The notes: generated from the letters alone by a model not told the origin. DNA of 11,731 bases from Myxococcales bacterium UBA5297 (GCA_002408385.1 DHSB01000073.1:4478-16208); one strand, 5' to 3'; counted from the first letter of the stretch, positions 1-7,585 are shown. Made by a program: numbers and translations.

Positions 1-86
1 ACGATGAGCCCGAGCGCGGCGAGCCGCTGGCAGACGGCGATGGCCTCCTTGCGGTGGTCGGCCTCGGTCTTGTCGCGGGTCGGCAT
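1..86 (-). CDS. Partial CDS, possible class II aldolase/adducin-family N-terminus
   Basis: Only the first 28 codons are present; the gene runs off the left edge. The ATG at 86-84 lies 9 nt after the isomerase stop codon, so the two are probably co-transcribed, although no good Shine-Dalgarno sequence is seen in the short gap. The peptide begins MPTRDKTEADHRKEAIAVC and continues QRLAALGLIV. A charged helix followed by C-(R/Q)-R-L-x-x-x-G-L-(V/I) is typical of the start of class II aldolases such as fuculose-phosphate aldolase, where a GN(I/V)S motif follows. That motif would lie outside the window, so the family call is tentative. If correct, it would be a zinc-dependent sugar-phosphate aldolase or epimerase acting in the cytoplasm. 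Confidence 0.4.
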   Translation of the reverse strand, partial: MPTRDKTEADHRKEAIAVCQRLAALGLI

Positions 87-95
87 GGTCGAGGG

Positions 96-1160
96 CTACA
101 GGAACCGGGCGGACAGCAGGTCCTGGACGTCGAGCAGGCCGACGGGCCGGCCGGAGCCGTCGACCACGGGGAGCTGGTCGAGGTTGCCCTCGCGCATGGT
201 GGCGGCGGCCTGCTGCACGCGGTCGTCCTGCGAGCAGCAGCGCGGCGAGCGGCCCATCACGGTGCTCACGGGGGCCGAGAAGTCCTGGTGCCCGCGCTCG
301 ATGAGCCGCCGCAGATCGCCGTCGGTGAAGATGCCGGTGAGCTTGCCGCGTTTGTCGACGACCGAGGCAGCGCCGGGCCTGCCGGGCGTGTTGGTCATGA
401 CGGCGACGGCCTTGGAGATGGGCTCGGTCTCGCCGATGACCGGGTTGGCGTCGCCCTGGCGCATCAGATCGGCGACCCGCATCACGCTGCGACCGAGGGA
501 ACCGGCCGGGTGATAGAGCGCGTATTCGTCGCTGGTGAAGGGCCGGTTGTTGAGCGCGGTCATCGCGAGCGCGTCGCAGACCGAGTGCAGCGCGGCGCTC
601 GAGGTCGTGGGGACCAGACCCATCGGGCAGGCCTCGTCGTTGTGTCCGATGTCGACGACCACGTCGGCGGCGTGCGCCAGGGGCGAGGCCGCGTTGCCGG
701 TGACCGCGATCAGCCGGGCGCCGATGCGCTTGAGCGAGGGCAGCAGGCGCAGCAGCTCCTCGGTGACCCCGCTGTTGGAGAGGGCGAGGATCACGTCGTG
801 GCTCGTGACGCGCCCGAGGTCGCCGTGGACCGCTTCGGCCGGGTGCAGATAGAGCGACGGGATGCCGGTCGAGGCGAGCGTCGCCGAAAGCTTCTGGGCG
901 ATGAAGCCCGGCTTGCCGATGCCGGTGACGATGACGTGGCCTTTGCAGGCGAGTAGCAGCTCGATCGCTTTGACGAACCCGCTGCCGAGCCGGGCCGAGA
1001 GCGACTCGATGGCCCGCGCCTCGAGCTCAAGCACGTGCCGGCCGTAGGCAAGATACGGGTGCACAGCCTGAGGCGCCTGCTTGGCGTGGCTGCTCCTTGG
1101 CGGGGTTCGGACGGCGCGGCGTTGGGCTTCAGAGCGTCGAGCGGAGGCCTTGGTCGGCAT
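96..1160 (-). CDS. kdsD: D-arabinose-5-phosphate isomerase (SIS + tandem CBS, KdsD/KpsF/GutQ family)
   Basis: Interconverts D-ribulose 5-phosphate and D-arabinose 5-phosphate, the first step towards Kdo for lipopolysaccharide or capsule; cytoplasmic. With the ATG at 1160 the protein has 354 residues. A basic leader (about 1-32) precedes the SIS domain (about 45-225) and two CBS domains (about 228-354). Residues matching the catalytic set of E. coli KdsD are all present: K83 in GIGKPG, E135 in NSGVTEEL, E176 in NDEACPMGL and H217 in YHPAGSLGR; the HGDLG motif (H112) is also kept. IFTDGDLRR in the first CBS domain is a family hallmark. The start is uncertain: neither the ATG nor the in-frame GTG at 1064 has a clear ribosome site, and the GTG would give 322 residues, close to the usual length of about 320-330. 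The paralogues KdsD, KpsF and GutQ cannot be told apart by sequence alone. Confidence 0.93.
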   Translation of the reverse strand: MPTKASARRSEAQRRAVRTPPRSSHAKQAPQAVHPYLAYGRHVLELEARAIESLSARLGSGFVKAIELLLACKGHVIVTGIGKPGFIAQKLSATLASTGIPSLYLHPAEAVHGDLGRVTSHDVILALSNSGVTEELLRLLPSLKRIGARLIAVTGNAASPLAHAADVVVDIGHNDEACPMGLVPTTSSAALHSVCDALAMTALNNRPFTSDEYALYHPAGSLGRSVMRVADLMRQGDANPVIGETEPISKAVAVMTNTPGRPGAASVVDKRGKLTGIFTDGDLRRLIERGHQDFSAPVSTVMGRSPRCCSQDDRVQQAAATMREGNLDQLPVVDGSGRPVGLLDVQDLLSARFL

Positions 1161-1225
1161 GGCGGGTTGGGTCTTCAGGTGGCGGGGACGTGCGAGCGGA
1201 AGCCCGCGGGCCGTTCCAAGACGGC

Positions 1226-1259
1226 AAAAACGAAGCGCGCCGGCGGGAACCGGCGCGCT
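1226..1259 (-). terminator. Rho-independent terminator of the Ig-like lipoprotein gene
   Basis: A perfect 10-bp stem (arms 1250-1259 and 1234-1243, AGCGCGCCGG and its complement) encloses a 6-nt loop. On the minus strand it is followed, after three bases, by a run of five T (1230-1226). It begins 22 nt after the stop codon at 1282, the expected place for an intrinsic terminator. It separates the lipoprotein transcript from the isomerase gene, which would then need its own promoter in the 60 nt or so that follow, or depend on read-through. Confidence 0.85.
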
Positions 1260-1281
1260 CGTCTTCAGGTGGATAGGAACG

Positions 1282-3591
1282 TCACTCGATGATGCCGGTG
1301 ACCGGGACCAGCAGCGTCTCGTCGAGGACCTCTGAGGTGAGGTAGACGGTAGCGGTCGCGTTGGTCGGCTCCTCGAGCGGATCTTCGGGAATGGCGTCGC
1401 CCTCGAGGAGAGCGTGGCCGGCATAGCCGCCGCCCCATTCGTAGAAGAGCGACTTCCAGACGCAGATGGGCGTCGCCGGTGTGCAGGCTGCCCCGTCGGC
1501 CGCGCTGACGAGCATGCGCTCGTAGCCGAAGCCGTAGCCGTCTTGCAGGGAGGTTTCGGTCTCCCACTCGATCGCGCCGATGTCGCAGTAGCGGAGCTCG
1601 GCGTTGTAGGTCGCGCCTGCCCACGGGCGGTTCAGGTTCAAGTCCGGGAAGTACCCGTAGAGCCGAATCGAGCCGCCGCGCTGGACGGTGCCGAAGCTGG
1701 TGATTTTCACCGGAGGAGAGCCCGCGGCGACGTAGCTGTTCACGGGCGAGGAGCGGGAGGTGTAGAGGATCTTCGCCTCGCTCCAAATCGTCGTGTCGGC
1801 GTCGTACTTGCCGTTCGGCCCGTCCCAGCGGCCGTTGGGCACCTTCTCGTGGTCGGCGCAGGCGGGGTTGCTGTCCGGGCAGCTCGGGATGTCGACGAAG
1901 AACTCGTTGCGGTCGCGCACGCCGTTGTCGTTGATGTCGAGGAACGGCTCGCCCTGGTCGATGAAGGTCTCGCCCAGGTCGTACCGGCCGTTCTGGTTGT
2001 CGTCGTTGTAGTACTCCGCGCCGCGGACGTAGGCGAGGACCGTCACCAGGCCGTCGCGCGGGTTGCGCGTGCGCGAGCCGTCGGCGACCGAAGGCTCGGC
2101 TGCACGGGCGTTGGGCCACTGGTTGGGCAAGGCGGGCAGCGGCGAGACGTCCTCGGGAGGCCAGAAGCCGATGGTGCTGAAGACGCCGGCGGCGGTGCCC
2201 TCGGTGGTGTTGTTGCTGCCGGGCGAGTAGGCGACGGTCGTCACGTCGATGGGGATGGCGCCCGCTTCGACCTTGAAGTTGACCGTCGTCGGCACGCCGA
2301 CCGGGTTATTCAGGCGGTCGATCAGCTTCACGCTGCAGGTCGCGGTGTAGTCGGCCGGCGGCATTACGGAGACATAGGCCGGGATGTTGAAGGGGGTGCA
2401 GTTCAGAACGAATGCGTGGTTGGCCGGGATGGTGCCGCGGATGCCGATGCTTGGGCTGGAGGCGTAGACCTCTTCTTCGACGACCACGGCTTTGACGGCG
2501 AAGACGCCGATCATCGAGCCGGCCGAGACGTTGGTGGTGACCTTGCCCTCGGCGTCGGTGATGCCGGTCTCGGCGACGGTGGTGCCGCCCGGCGCGTCGG
2601 GGATGGAGAAGGTGACGGTCATTCCGTCGACCGCGCCGCCGGAGGCGTCGATGACCTGGAAGGTGACCTGCGCCTGCTCGTTGAAGCCCGAGCCGCGCGT
2701 TCCCATGATGGTGCAGTCCGAGCCGTTGCAGGAGGTCGAAACCCAACTGATCTGGCGCACCCCGACGATGTCGATCGTGAGGATCTGCTCGAGATCGATC
2801 TCCTCTTCCTCGTCGATGTGCCGCGCAGTGACGAAGGCGCGCCCGATGGCGCCGGTCTCGTAGAGGAAGGCCTTGGCGACGCCGTAGCGATTGGTCTTCA
2901 AGGTGAGCGAGGCCGCGGCAGCATCCACGGTCGTCTTCGAGAGCCCGCCGAGCGTCGTGGTCAGCTCGACGTCCATGTTGGCGACGGGGTTGCCGTCTCC
3001 GTCGGTCAGGGTGGCGACGATCTCGACCGAGTCGCCGACCTCGAAGAAGATGCGGTCGCGCGAGGCCTCGAGGGTGAGGTTCCTCTCGAGCAGCTCGACG
3101 GGAATGCCCGCGTCGACCTCTCCGGCGTCGACCTCGCCCGCGTCGGGCTCGAGGCCGGCGTCCGGCTCGACGCCTCCGTCTGCCCCCTGGTTCTCGGTGA
3201 TGAGCTCGATCATCTTGCCGCCGACAGCGCCCTTCCACTCGGCGTTGATGCGCTGCGGGCCCTTGCACTTCGAGTCCTCTTCGAGGTTGCAGGAGTAGTA
3301 GGCGGTGGCCCGACCGTTCGCGAGCGTCACGGTCGCCGGCTCGACGACGCCGACGGTGGCGTTGAAGGTGACCGTGCCCTCTCCGAGCTTGCCGTCGGCC
3401 TCGGTGGCGATCACCGTGATGTCGGCGGTCCTGCCGTCGGTGACGATGCGCTGCGGGGACACCTCGACGGTGATGAACGCCGAGTTCGAGGGCGGCGGGT
3501 CTTCGTTTTCTGAACACGCCATCGGACCGACGACCGCAACTGCGGCGACCAGGGTCGCGATGATTACGCGGGGATTCGCCCTGCGAAGCAT
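1282..3591 (-). CDS. Putative secreted lipoprotein with Ig-like (Big_1-type) domains, PDAG linker and EF-hand-type calcium loops
   Basis: 769 residues from the ATG at 3591, chosen because TAAGGAGG lies 5 nt upstream; a start 39 nt further upstream lacks this. The N-terminus has two arginines near the start, a hydrophobic stretch (9-25) and PMAC with Cys26, a somewhat atypical lipobox. Ig-like beta domains resembling bacterial Big_1/invasin repeats lie at about 38-130, 168-275, 300-375 and 415-470; phrases such as DGDGNPVANMDVEL and TDAEGKVTTNVSAG are typical. A linker at 138-163 repeats PDAG/VDAG, common in myxobacterial lipoproteins. Two canonical 12-residue calcium loops follow: D530-N532-N534-G535-D538-E541 and D552-N554-N556-G557-D560-E563, plus a degenerate third near 586-599. 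The C-terminal 170 residues match nothing I recognise. Likely membrane-anchored and displayed in the periplasm or on the surface, with a structural or adhesive role. Its own promoter and terminator suggest a single-gene transcript. Confidence 0.9.
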   Translation of the reverse strand: MLRRANPRVIIATLVAAVAVVGPMACSENEDPPPSNSAFITVEVSPQRIVTDGRTADITVIATEADGKLGEGTVTFNATVGVVEPATVTLANGRATAYYSCNLEEDSKCKGPQRINAEWKGAVGGKMIELITENQGADGGVEPDAGLEPDAGEVDAGEVDAGIPVELLERNLTLEASRDRIFFEVGDSVEIVATLTDGDGNPVANMDVELTTTLGGLSKTTVDAAAASLTLKTNRYGVAKAFLYETGAIGRAFVTARHIDEEEEIDLEQILTIDIVGVRQISWVSTSCNGSDCTIMGTRGSGFNEQAQVTFQVIDASGGAVDGMTVTFSIPDAPGGTTVAETGITDAEGKVTTNVSAGSMIGVFAVKAVVVEEEVYASSPSIGIRGTIPANHAFVLNCTPFNIPAYVSVMPPADYTATCSVKLIDRLNNPVGVPTTVNFKVEAGAIPIDVTTVAYSPGSNNTTEGTAAGVFSTIGFWPPEDVSPLPALPNQWPNARAAEPSVADGSRTRNPRDGLVTVLAYVRGAEYYNDDNQNGRYDLGETFIDQGEPFLDINDNGVRDRNEFFVDIPSCPDSNPACADHEKVPNGRWDGPNGKYDADTTIWSEAKILYTSRSSPVNSYVAAGSPPVKITSFGTVQRGGSIRLYGYFPDLNLNRPWAGATYNAELRYCDIGAIEWETETSLQDGYGFGYERMLVSAADGAACTPATPICVWKSLFYEWGGGYAGHALLEGDAIPEDPLEEPTNATATVYLTSEVLDETLLVPVTGIIE

Positions 3592-3596
3592 TCGGG

Positions 3597-3604
3597 CCTC
3601 CTTA
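3597..3604 (-). promoter_or_regulatory. Strong Shine-Dalgarno site for the Ig-like lipoprotein
   Basis: The minus strand reads TAAGGAGG, an almost complete complement to the 16S rRNA 3' end, 5 nt before the ATG at 3591. It decides the start over the upstream in-frame ATG at 3630 and suggests efficient translation. Confidence 0.85.
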
Positions 3605-3622
3605 GGCAAGATCGGGCGGTTG

Positions 3623-3652
3623 ATTCTCACTCTGCACTGTCGGGCAGGTCAA
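3623..3652 (-). promoter_or_regulatory. Candidate sigma-70-type promoter for the Ig-like lipoprotein
   Basis: The minus strand has TTGACC (3652-3647, 5 of 6 to the -35 consensus), an 18-nt spacer and GAGAAT (3628-3623, 4 of 6 to the -10 consensus). Transcription would begin near 3616, leaving a leader of about 25 nt that contains the ribosome site. The placement is sensible, but the -10 match is modest. Confidence 0.45.
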
Positions 3653-3750
3653 GATTGCGACCCGGAGCACGGGCGCCTGAAAATGGCGCGGACTCAAGGA
3701 CGTGTCGGGAGGAAGCTCCTCGAGCTCGGCCCGCGCCCCGGATCACCTCC

Positions 3751-3854
3751 GAGCGAAGTCAAGGGGCCCGGCGAAGTCGACTTTGCCTTCCTCGTCCCTC
3801 GGGAGGCACGCCGGGCTTGGCTGGCGGCGAGGCTGGGGTCAGGCGATTTCGCGA
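3751..3854 (+). repeat. Dispersed intergenic repeat, copy A
   Basis: Shares ordered blocks with 9127-9253 in the same orientation: GAGCGAAG (3751-3758), GAAGTCGA (3773-3780), a 22-nt core matching at 20 positions (3786-3807, containing CTCGGGAGGC), GGCGAG (3826-3831), and GATTTC, one base, then CGA (3845-3854). Spacing between the last two blocks is 13 nt in both copies. The core can form an imperfect hairpin. Both copies are between genes, as expected for a REP-like or small non-autonomous element rather than coding sequence. Confidence 0.6.
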
Positions 3855-3909
3855 CCTTTCGAGCGTCGCGCAGGCGGTTTCCTCCAGATGCTGCTCTCCC
3901 CGGGGTGTT

Positions 3910-3935
3910 GGCGGGACGGCGAGGCGCGTCCCGCT
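3910..3935. repeat. Inverted repeat (hairpin)
   Basis: Perfect 8-bp arms GCGGGACG (3911-3918) and CGTCCCGC (3927-3934), with a further G-U pair outside, enclose an 8-nt loop. No T-run follows on either strand, so it is not a standard terminator. It lies about 150 nt upstream of the HYDIN/vWA gene and could be an operator or part of repeat debris. Confidence 0.5.
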
Positions 3936-4082
3936 CCGCGTAAGCGCCGACTCAAGTGTGCCGCCTGGCCGATGGCCGGGTTGGCAGCCGAGGGCCTGCC
4001 GCTGGTAGGCTAGCTGCTCCCTCCAGGCATCAGCGCGAACAGTGGGGTGGCCGGCCTGGACGATTCCCCGGAGCGAGGTCCC

Positions 4083-7000
4083 ATGTCCCGGTATGCACTT
4101 CACCTGATAGCGGGTGCAGTTCTCTCTACTTTCGGTGGCTGCTCCTGCGACGAGTCGCCGCGCACGCGGCAGGCCGGGCCGCAGATAGAGGTTCGGCTGC
4201 TCGAGCCTGGCGGTCCGGTCGACGAGGGCACCTCGCTCGCCCACGAGGCGGTGCTCGACTTCGGGGTCGTCAAGCTCGGCGGGGCGACGAGCCGGTCGCT
4301 GGCGATTCGTAACTTCGGCGACGCCGACCTGACACCCGAGCCGCCGTTCCTCGAAAAGGGAGCGGCCTTCCAGCTCACGACCGTGCTCGAGAACTGCGGC
4401 GAGGCGACCGAGGACTCGAGCCGCGTGCCTTTCGGCGGCTGTCGGCTGCTGGTCGTCGAGTTTCACCCCGAGGCGCTCGGGGAGGCGACCGACGTGCTCG
4501 TGCTGCGCAGCGACGACAAGGAGCGCCCGGAGCTGAAGCTGCGGCTGACTGGCCGCGCCGCGGTCGGCGCGCTCGAGGTCTGTGTGGCGAGCGTGGTCGG
4601 CTCGGATCAGGACGAGCCGCTCGATCAGTGCTCGAGCGCCGACAACAAGGAGCTGACGGTCAACTTCGGGTCTCTGCCCTTCGACGGCGGCAGCCTCGAG
4701 CGCGCGGTCAGGCTGCGCAACCTCGGCGACGTCGATCTCGTCGTCGACGGCGTCGCCGCGGCGGCCGGCGACCCGGTCGATTTCGCGCTCGAGCCGGCCG
4801 GCTACCAGTCCGTGCTCGCCCCCGACGAGTCGGTCTTCCTCACCCTGGTCTTCAAGCCCTCCGACGTCGGCGAGCGCAGCGGCACCATCACCGTCTCGGC
4901 CGACGACCCGGCGAGCGCGCCGGTGCGGATCCACCTGACCGCCCGCGGCGACGCGACCCGGCTGTGCATGGTGCCGAAGAGCCTGGACTTCGGCACCATC
5001 GACATGGGCACCGTCTCGCCCGCCAAGCAGGTGCTGTTGCGCAACTGCGGCACCCGCGAGATCGAGATCACCGAGGCCGTGCTCGAGCGCGATCCCGATT
5101 TCCGCATCGTCCAGCCGCTGGTGGCCAACAGGCTGCGGCCGGGCGAGGGCGCGCCGGTCGGCATCGTGCTCGAGCCGACGAGCATCGGCGCCAAGATTGG
5201 CCGCCTGAAGGTCAGCTCGACCGACCCGGTCGCCCCGGTCCAGCTCGCCGTGCTCACCGGCAACGCGGTGCCGCCGCAGGTCTGCAGGCTCGAGGCCTCG
5301 AGCGCGATCCTCGACTTCGGCTCGCAGGTCCAGGGCACGCAAACCCTCAAGCCGGTCACCCTGCACAACGCGGGCAGCTCGCCCTGCACGCTGGGGACCG
5401 CGTCCATCGACGCGGCCGGCCAGGCGGTGCGCTTCCTCATCGCCACGATGTCGCCGGTCACCACGCTTGCGCCCAACGGGCTGCTCGACGTGACCATCGC
5501 CTACAACCCGCAGGACGCGACCGGGCCGGACCAGGGCAGCTTCGAGCTGCCCGCCGACGACCCGACGCTGCCCGGTGGGCGGCTTCGGGTCGCGCTGCGG
5601 GGCACGCCGACCGCGCAGCCGCAGTGCACCCTGGTCGTCACCCCACCGCGAAGCGCGAGCGGCCGGATGATGAACTTCGGGGTCGTGGGCCTCGGCGAGC
5701 GCAAGACCCTGCTGATGACCCTGGAGAACGTCGGCAGCAAGTACTGCGACCTCGGCGCCCCGCGCAAAGGGATGCTCACCGAGTCGGCCTTCAGCTTCGG
5801 CACGCACAGCCCGCCGCTGCCCGGGCGCATCGACCCCGGCCAGACCGCCGTCGTCGAGGTGGTCTTCCAGCCGCGCACCGAGAGCGACTTCCTGTCGATG
5901 GTCAACAACTTCTCGATCAGCACCACCGACGGCACGCCGAGCGAGTGCAGCGGGCTGAGCGGCGCGGGGCCGGGGTGCAAGCAGGTCTCGATGCGGGGCA
6001 CGGGCGTCACCCTCGCCATCGACGCGGTCCCGCGCGCGGTTGACTTCGGCGTGGTGACGGTCGGCTGCAACAGCGCCGACAAGACGGTCACCATCTACAA
6101 CATCGGCGGCGCCGCGGTGACCATCAGCGGCTTCGAGCTCGACCCGGCGGCCTCGTCCTTCTCCATCGTGAGCCACGCGGTCACGCCCATCACGCTGCAG
6201 CCGGGCCGCTCGACTCCGGTGGTGCTGCGCTATCGCCCGCGGGGCCCGGGGCTCGAGAGCGCCAACCTGGTCATCGCCCACAGCTTCTCGGGCGGCACGA
6301 CGACCGTGCCGTTGAAGGGCACCGGCTCGACCGCGACGCACCAGCGCGACGCCTTCTCGCAGAACAGCGTGCCCAAGACCGACGTGCTCTGGGTGATCGA
6401 CAACAGCGGCTCGATGTACGACAAGCAGCGGTTCCTCGCGGACAACGCCACCGAGTTCATCAACCAGGCGAACGCGATGAACACCGACTACCAGGTGGCG
6501 GTGATCGCCACCGAGTGGGCCGGCACCAACCCGCCGCACCAGGCCGACAGCGCCTCGGCCTTCCCGGGCACGCCCATCAACGCGGGCGAGTTCTTCGGCA
6601 ACCCGAAGATCATCAAGCGCACCGACACCGACCCGGCGGCCGAGCTGTCGCGCAACATCCGGGTCGGCGAGTGCTGCTCGGACACCGCCGAGTCGGGTCT
6701 GGAGGCGGCCAAGGCGGCGCTGTCCGACCCGCTCATCTCCGACCTGGCCAAGCCCAACAGCCAGTTCGTGCGCGAGGACGCCAAGCTCGCGGTCATCGTG
6801 CTCTCGGACGAGAACGACCAGGGCGCGTCGCAGAACGTCGAGTACTACGTGGACTTCTTCCAGACCTTGAAGGGCGCCAAGAACACCACGCTCTTCGCCT
6901 GGCACTCGATCGTCGGCGACGCGCAGGGCGGCTGCTCGTCGACGGTCAACGGCCAGAGCGTCCAGGCGGCGTCGGGCGGGCGCTACATCGAGGCGAGCAC

Positions 7001-7274
7001 GCGCACCAACGGCATCTTCCGCTCGGTCTGCACCTCGGACTGGGGGCGCATCGCCAACGACATCGGCTTGGACGCCTTCGCCGCGAAGACCCAGTTCTTC
7101 CTCACGCGCACGGCCGACCCCGCGACCCTGATAGTCACGGTCAATGGCACGACCCAGACCGCGGGGGTCGACTTCGACTTCGACGCCTCGGCCAACTCCA
7201 TCGACTTCAAGCCGGGACACGTGCCGCCGGCCGGCGCGGCGATCACCGCGGAGTACGAGACGTTGTGTCTGTAG
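4083..7274 (+). CDS. Putative lipoprotein with six HYDIN/ASH-like Ig repeats and a vWA domain (choice-of-anchor D type)
   Basis: 1063 residues from the ATG at 4083, which gives a short signal peptide ending FGGC (Cys20, lipobox); an in-frame ATG at 4047 would add 12 polar residues before it. Six repeats follow the pattern DFG-x(2-4)-G ... N-x-G: near 58-81, 192-218, 301-327, 410-435, 530-555 and 653-679, each heading a beta domain of about 100-120 residues of the HYDIN/ASPM-SPD-2 (choice-of-anchor D) type. In repeats 3-5 a Cys before the DFG strand pairs in position with a Cys at or just after N-x-G (C295/C322, C401/C435, C515/C555), suggesting exported, disulfide-stabilised domains. A vWA domain at about 766-995 has an intact MIDAS (D773-N-S775-G-S777), a candidate T868 and D909 in LSDEND. 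A last beta module (1002-1063) resembles small binding domains. Likely a surface protein that binds a ligand through a divalent metal; the ligand is unknown. Confidence 0.92.
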   Translation: MSRYALHLIAGAVLSTFGGCSCDESPRTRQAGPQIEVRLLEPGGPVDEGTSLAHEAVLDFGVVKLGGATSRSLAIRNFGDADLTPEPPFLEKGAAFQLTTVLENCGEATEDSSRVPFGGCRLLVVEFHPEALGEATDVLVLRSDDKERPELKLRLTGRAAVGALEVCVASVVGSDQDEPLDQCSSADNKELTVNFGSLPFDGGSLERAVRLRNLGDVDLVVDGVAAAAGDPVDFALEPAGYQSVLAPDESVFLTLVFKPSDVGERSGTITVSADDPASAPVRIHLTARGDATRLCMVPKSLDFGTIDMGTVSPAKQVLLRNCGTREIEITEAVLERDPDFRIVQPLVANRLRPGEGAPVGIVLEPTSIGAKIGRLKVSSTDPVAPVQLAVLTGNAVPPQVCRLEASSAILDFGSQVQGTQTLKPVTLHNAGSSPCTLGTASIDAAGQAVRFLIATMSPVTTLAPNGLLDVTIAYNPQDATGPDQGSFELPADDPTLPGGRLRVALRGTPTAQPQCTLVVTPPRSASGRMMNFGVVGLGERKTLLMTLENVGSKYCDLGAPRKGMLTESAFSFGTHSPPLPGRIDPGQTAVVEVVFQPRTESDFLSMVNNFSISTTDGTPSECSGLSGAGPGCKQVSMRGTGVTLAIDAVPRAVDFGVVTVGCNSADKTVTIYNIGGAAVTISGFELDPAASSFSIVSHAVTPITLQPGRSTPVVLRYRPRGPGLESANLVIAHSFSGGTTTVPLKGTGSTATHQRDAFSQNSVPKTDVLWVIDNSGSMYDKQRFLADNATEFINQANAMNTDYQVAVIATEWAGTNPPHQADSASAFPGTPINAGEFFGNPKIIKRTDTDPAAELSRNIRVGECCSDTAESGLEAAKAALSDPLISDLAKPNSQFVREDAKLAVIVLSDENDQGASQNVEYYVDFFQTLKGAKNTTLFAWHSIVGDAQGGCSSTVNGQSVQAASGGRYIEASTRTNGIFRSVCTSDWGRIANDIGLDAFAAKTQFFLTRTADPATLIVTVNGTTQTAGVDFDFDASANSIDFKPGHVPPAGAAITAEYETLCL

Positions 7275-7275
7275 G

Positions 7276-7310
7276 GAGTTGTGAGTTCTGAGTTTTGAGT
7301 TTTGAGCTGA
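7276..7310 (+). repeat. Heptamer array GAGTTNT, about five units
   Basis: Units GAGTTGT, GAGTTCT, GAGTTTT, GAGTTTT and a diverged GAGCTGA run in exact 7-bp register, beginning one base after the stop codon of the HYDIN/vWA gene. The arrays at 7596-7609 and 7679-7706 are the reverse complement of this motif. Confidence 0.85.
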
Positions 7311-7338
7311 CGGCCCAGGCCTCGCCCGGGACCTGGGC
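7309..7338 (+). repeat. Short GC-rich element, copy 1, with hairpin
   Basis: Begins GACGGCCCAGGC and matches 7564-7585 at 21 of 22 positions. Here the arms GCCCAGG (7313-7319) and CCTGGGC (7332-7338) form a perfect 7-bp stem. It directly abuts the heptamer array, as copy 2 nearly does. Confidence 0.7.
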
Positions 7339-7377
7339 AAGCGGTCGAGGCTCGGCGCCGATGCGCCCGCGAGGCCC

Positions 7378-7406
7378 GGAGCGCCAGCCTTCGTGCTGGC
7401 GTCTCC
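7378..7406. repeat. REP-like hairpin
   Basis: Arms CGCCAGC (7382-7388) and GCTGGCG (7395-7401) enclose a 6-nt loop and are extended by GGAG/CTCC with one bulged T at 7402. It looks like a repetitive extragenic palindrome; no T-run follows. Confidence 0.6.
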
Positions 7407-7522
7407 CTGCGGCCCCGCTGCTTCCGCGCGTCTCGAGCTCTGCACCGGGCTCCTGCCCGGCTGTGACCCGTGACGAACAGCCGGTTGCCGTAGGACCACC
7501 GCGCGCGACCAAGTGAGAGTCA

Positions 7523-7549
7523 CCTCTCCCGCGCTTGCGCGGGAAGAGG
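7523..7549. repeat. REP-like hairpin of the CTCTCCCGCG type
   Basis: Arms CCTCTCCCGCG and CGCGGGAAGAGG pair over about 11 bp with a single bulged A and a CTTG loop. Palindromes of this CTCTCCCGC...GCGGGAGAG form are, from memory, scattered between genes in many GC-rich proteobacteria. Confidence 0.6.
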
Positions 7550-7563
7550 GGATCCAGGGGTCC

Positions 7564-7585
7564 GACGGCCCAGGCTTCGCCCGGA
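7564..7585 (+). repeat. Short GC-rich element, copy 2
   Basis: Matches 7309-7330 at 21 of 22 positions. The following bases (GAGCTTGGC) can pair imperfectly with its start, as in copy 1. A reversed heptamer pair follows 10 nt later. Confidence 0.65.

Larger units (their letters stand above)
3592..4082. other. Divergent intergenic region between the two lipoprotein genes (491 bp)
   Basis: No convincing gene lies here; the open frames crossing it are arginine/serine-rich shadows typical of GC-rich DNA. The left end holds the promoter and ribosome site of the leftward gene. The middle holds a copy of a dispersed repeat (3751-3854). Smaller inverted repeats occur at 3673-3689 (GCGCC/GGCGC) and 3910-3935. 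For the rightward gene, the only promoter-like match I found is weak: TTGGCA at 3981-3986, 19 nt, then TAGGCT at 4006-4011. The rightward gene has GGAG at 4070-4073 and GAGG at 4075-4078 before its ATG. Confidence 0.6.

Noticed and set aside
1161..1424. N-terminal extension of the isomerase up to an ATG at 1424
   Set aside because: It would overlap the terminator and the end of the lipoprotein gene, and its sequence has no family similarity.
1414..3513. A 699-codon plus-strand open frame opposite the Ig-like lipoprotein gene
   Set aside because: Low-complexity Val/Asp/Gly/Arg shadow; the minus-strand frame has a signal sequence, Shine-Dalgarno site, recognisable domains and a terminator.
7313..7338. 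Intrinsic terminator for the HYDIN/vWA gene
   Set aside because: The hairpin is good, but no T-run follows and the same element recurs at 7564, so a repeat is the better explanation.
3759..7523. A 1254-codon minus-strand open frame opposite the HYDIN/vWA gene
   Set aside because: Composition is almost entirely Arg, Ala, Gly, Asp, Val and His without domain motifs; it is the antisense shadow of a GC-rich gene whose plus-strand frame has clear domains and a signal peptide.
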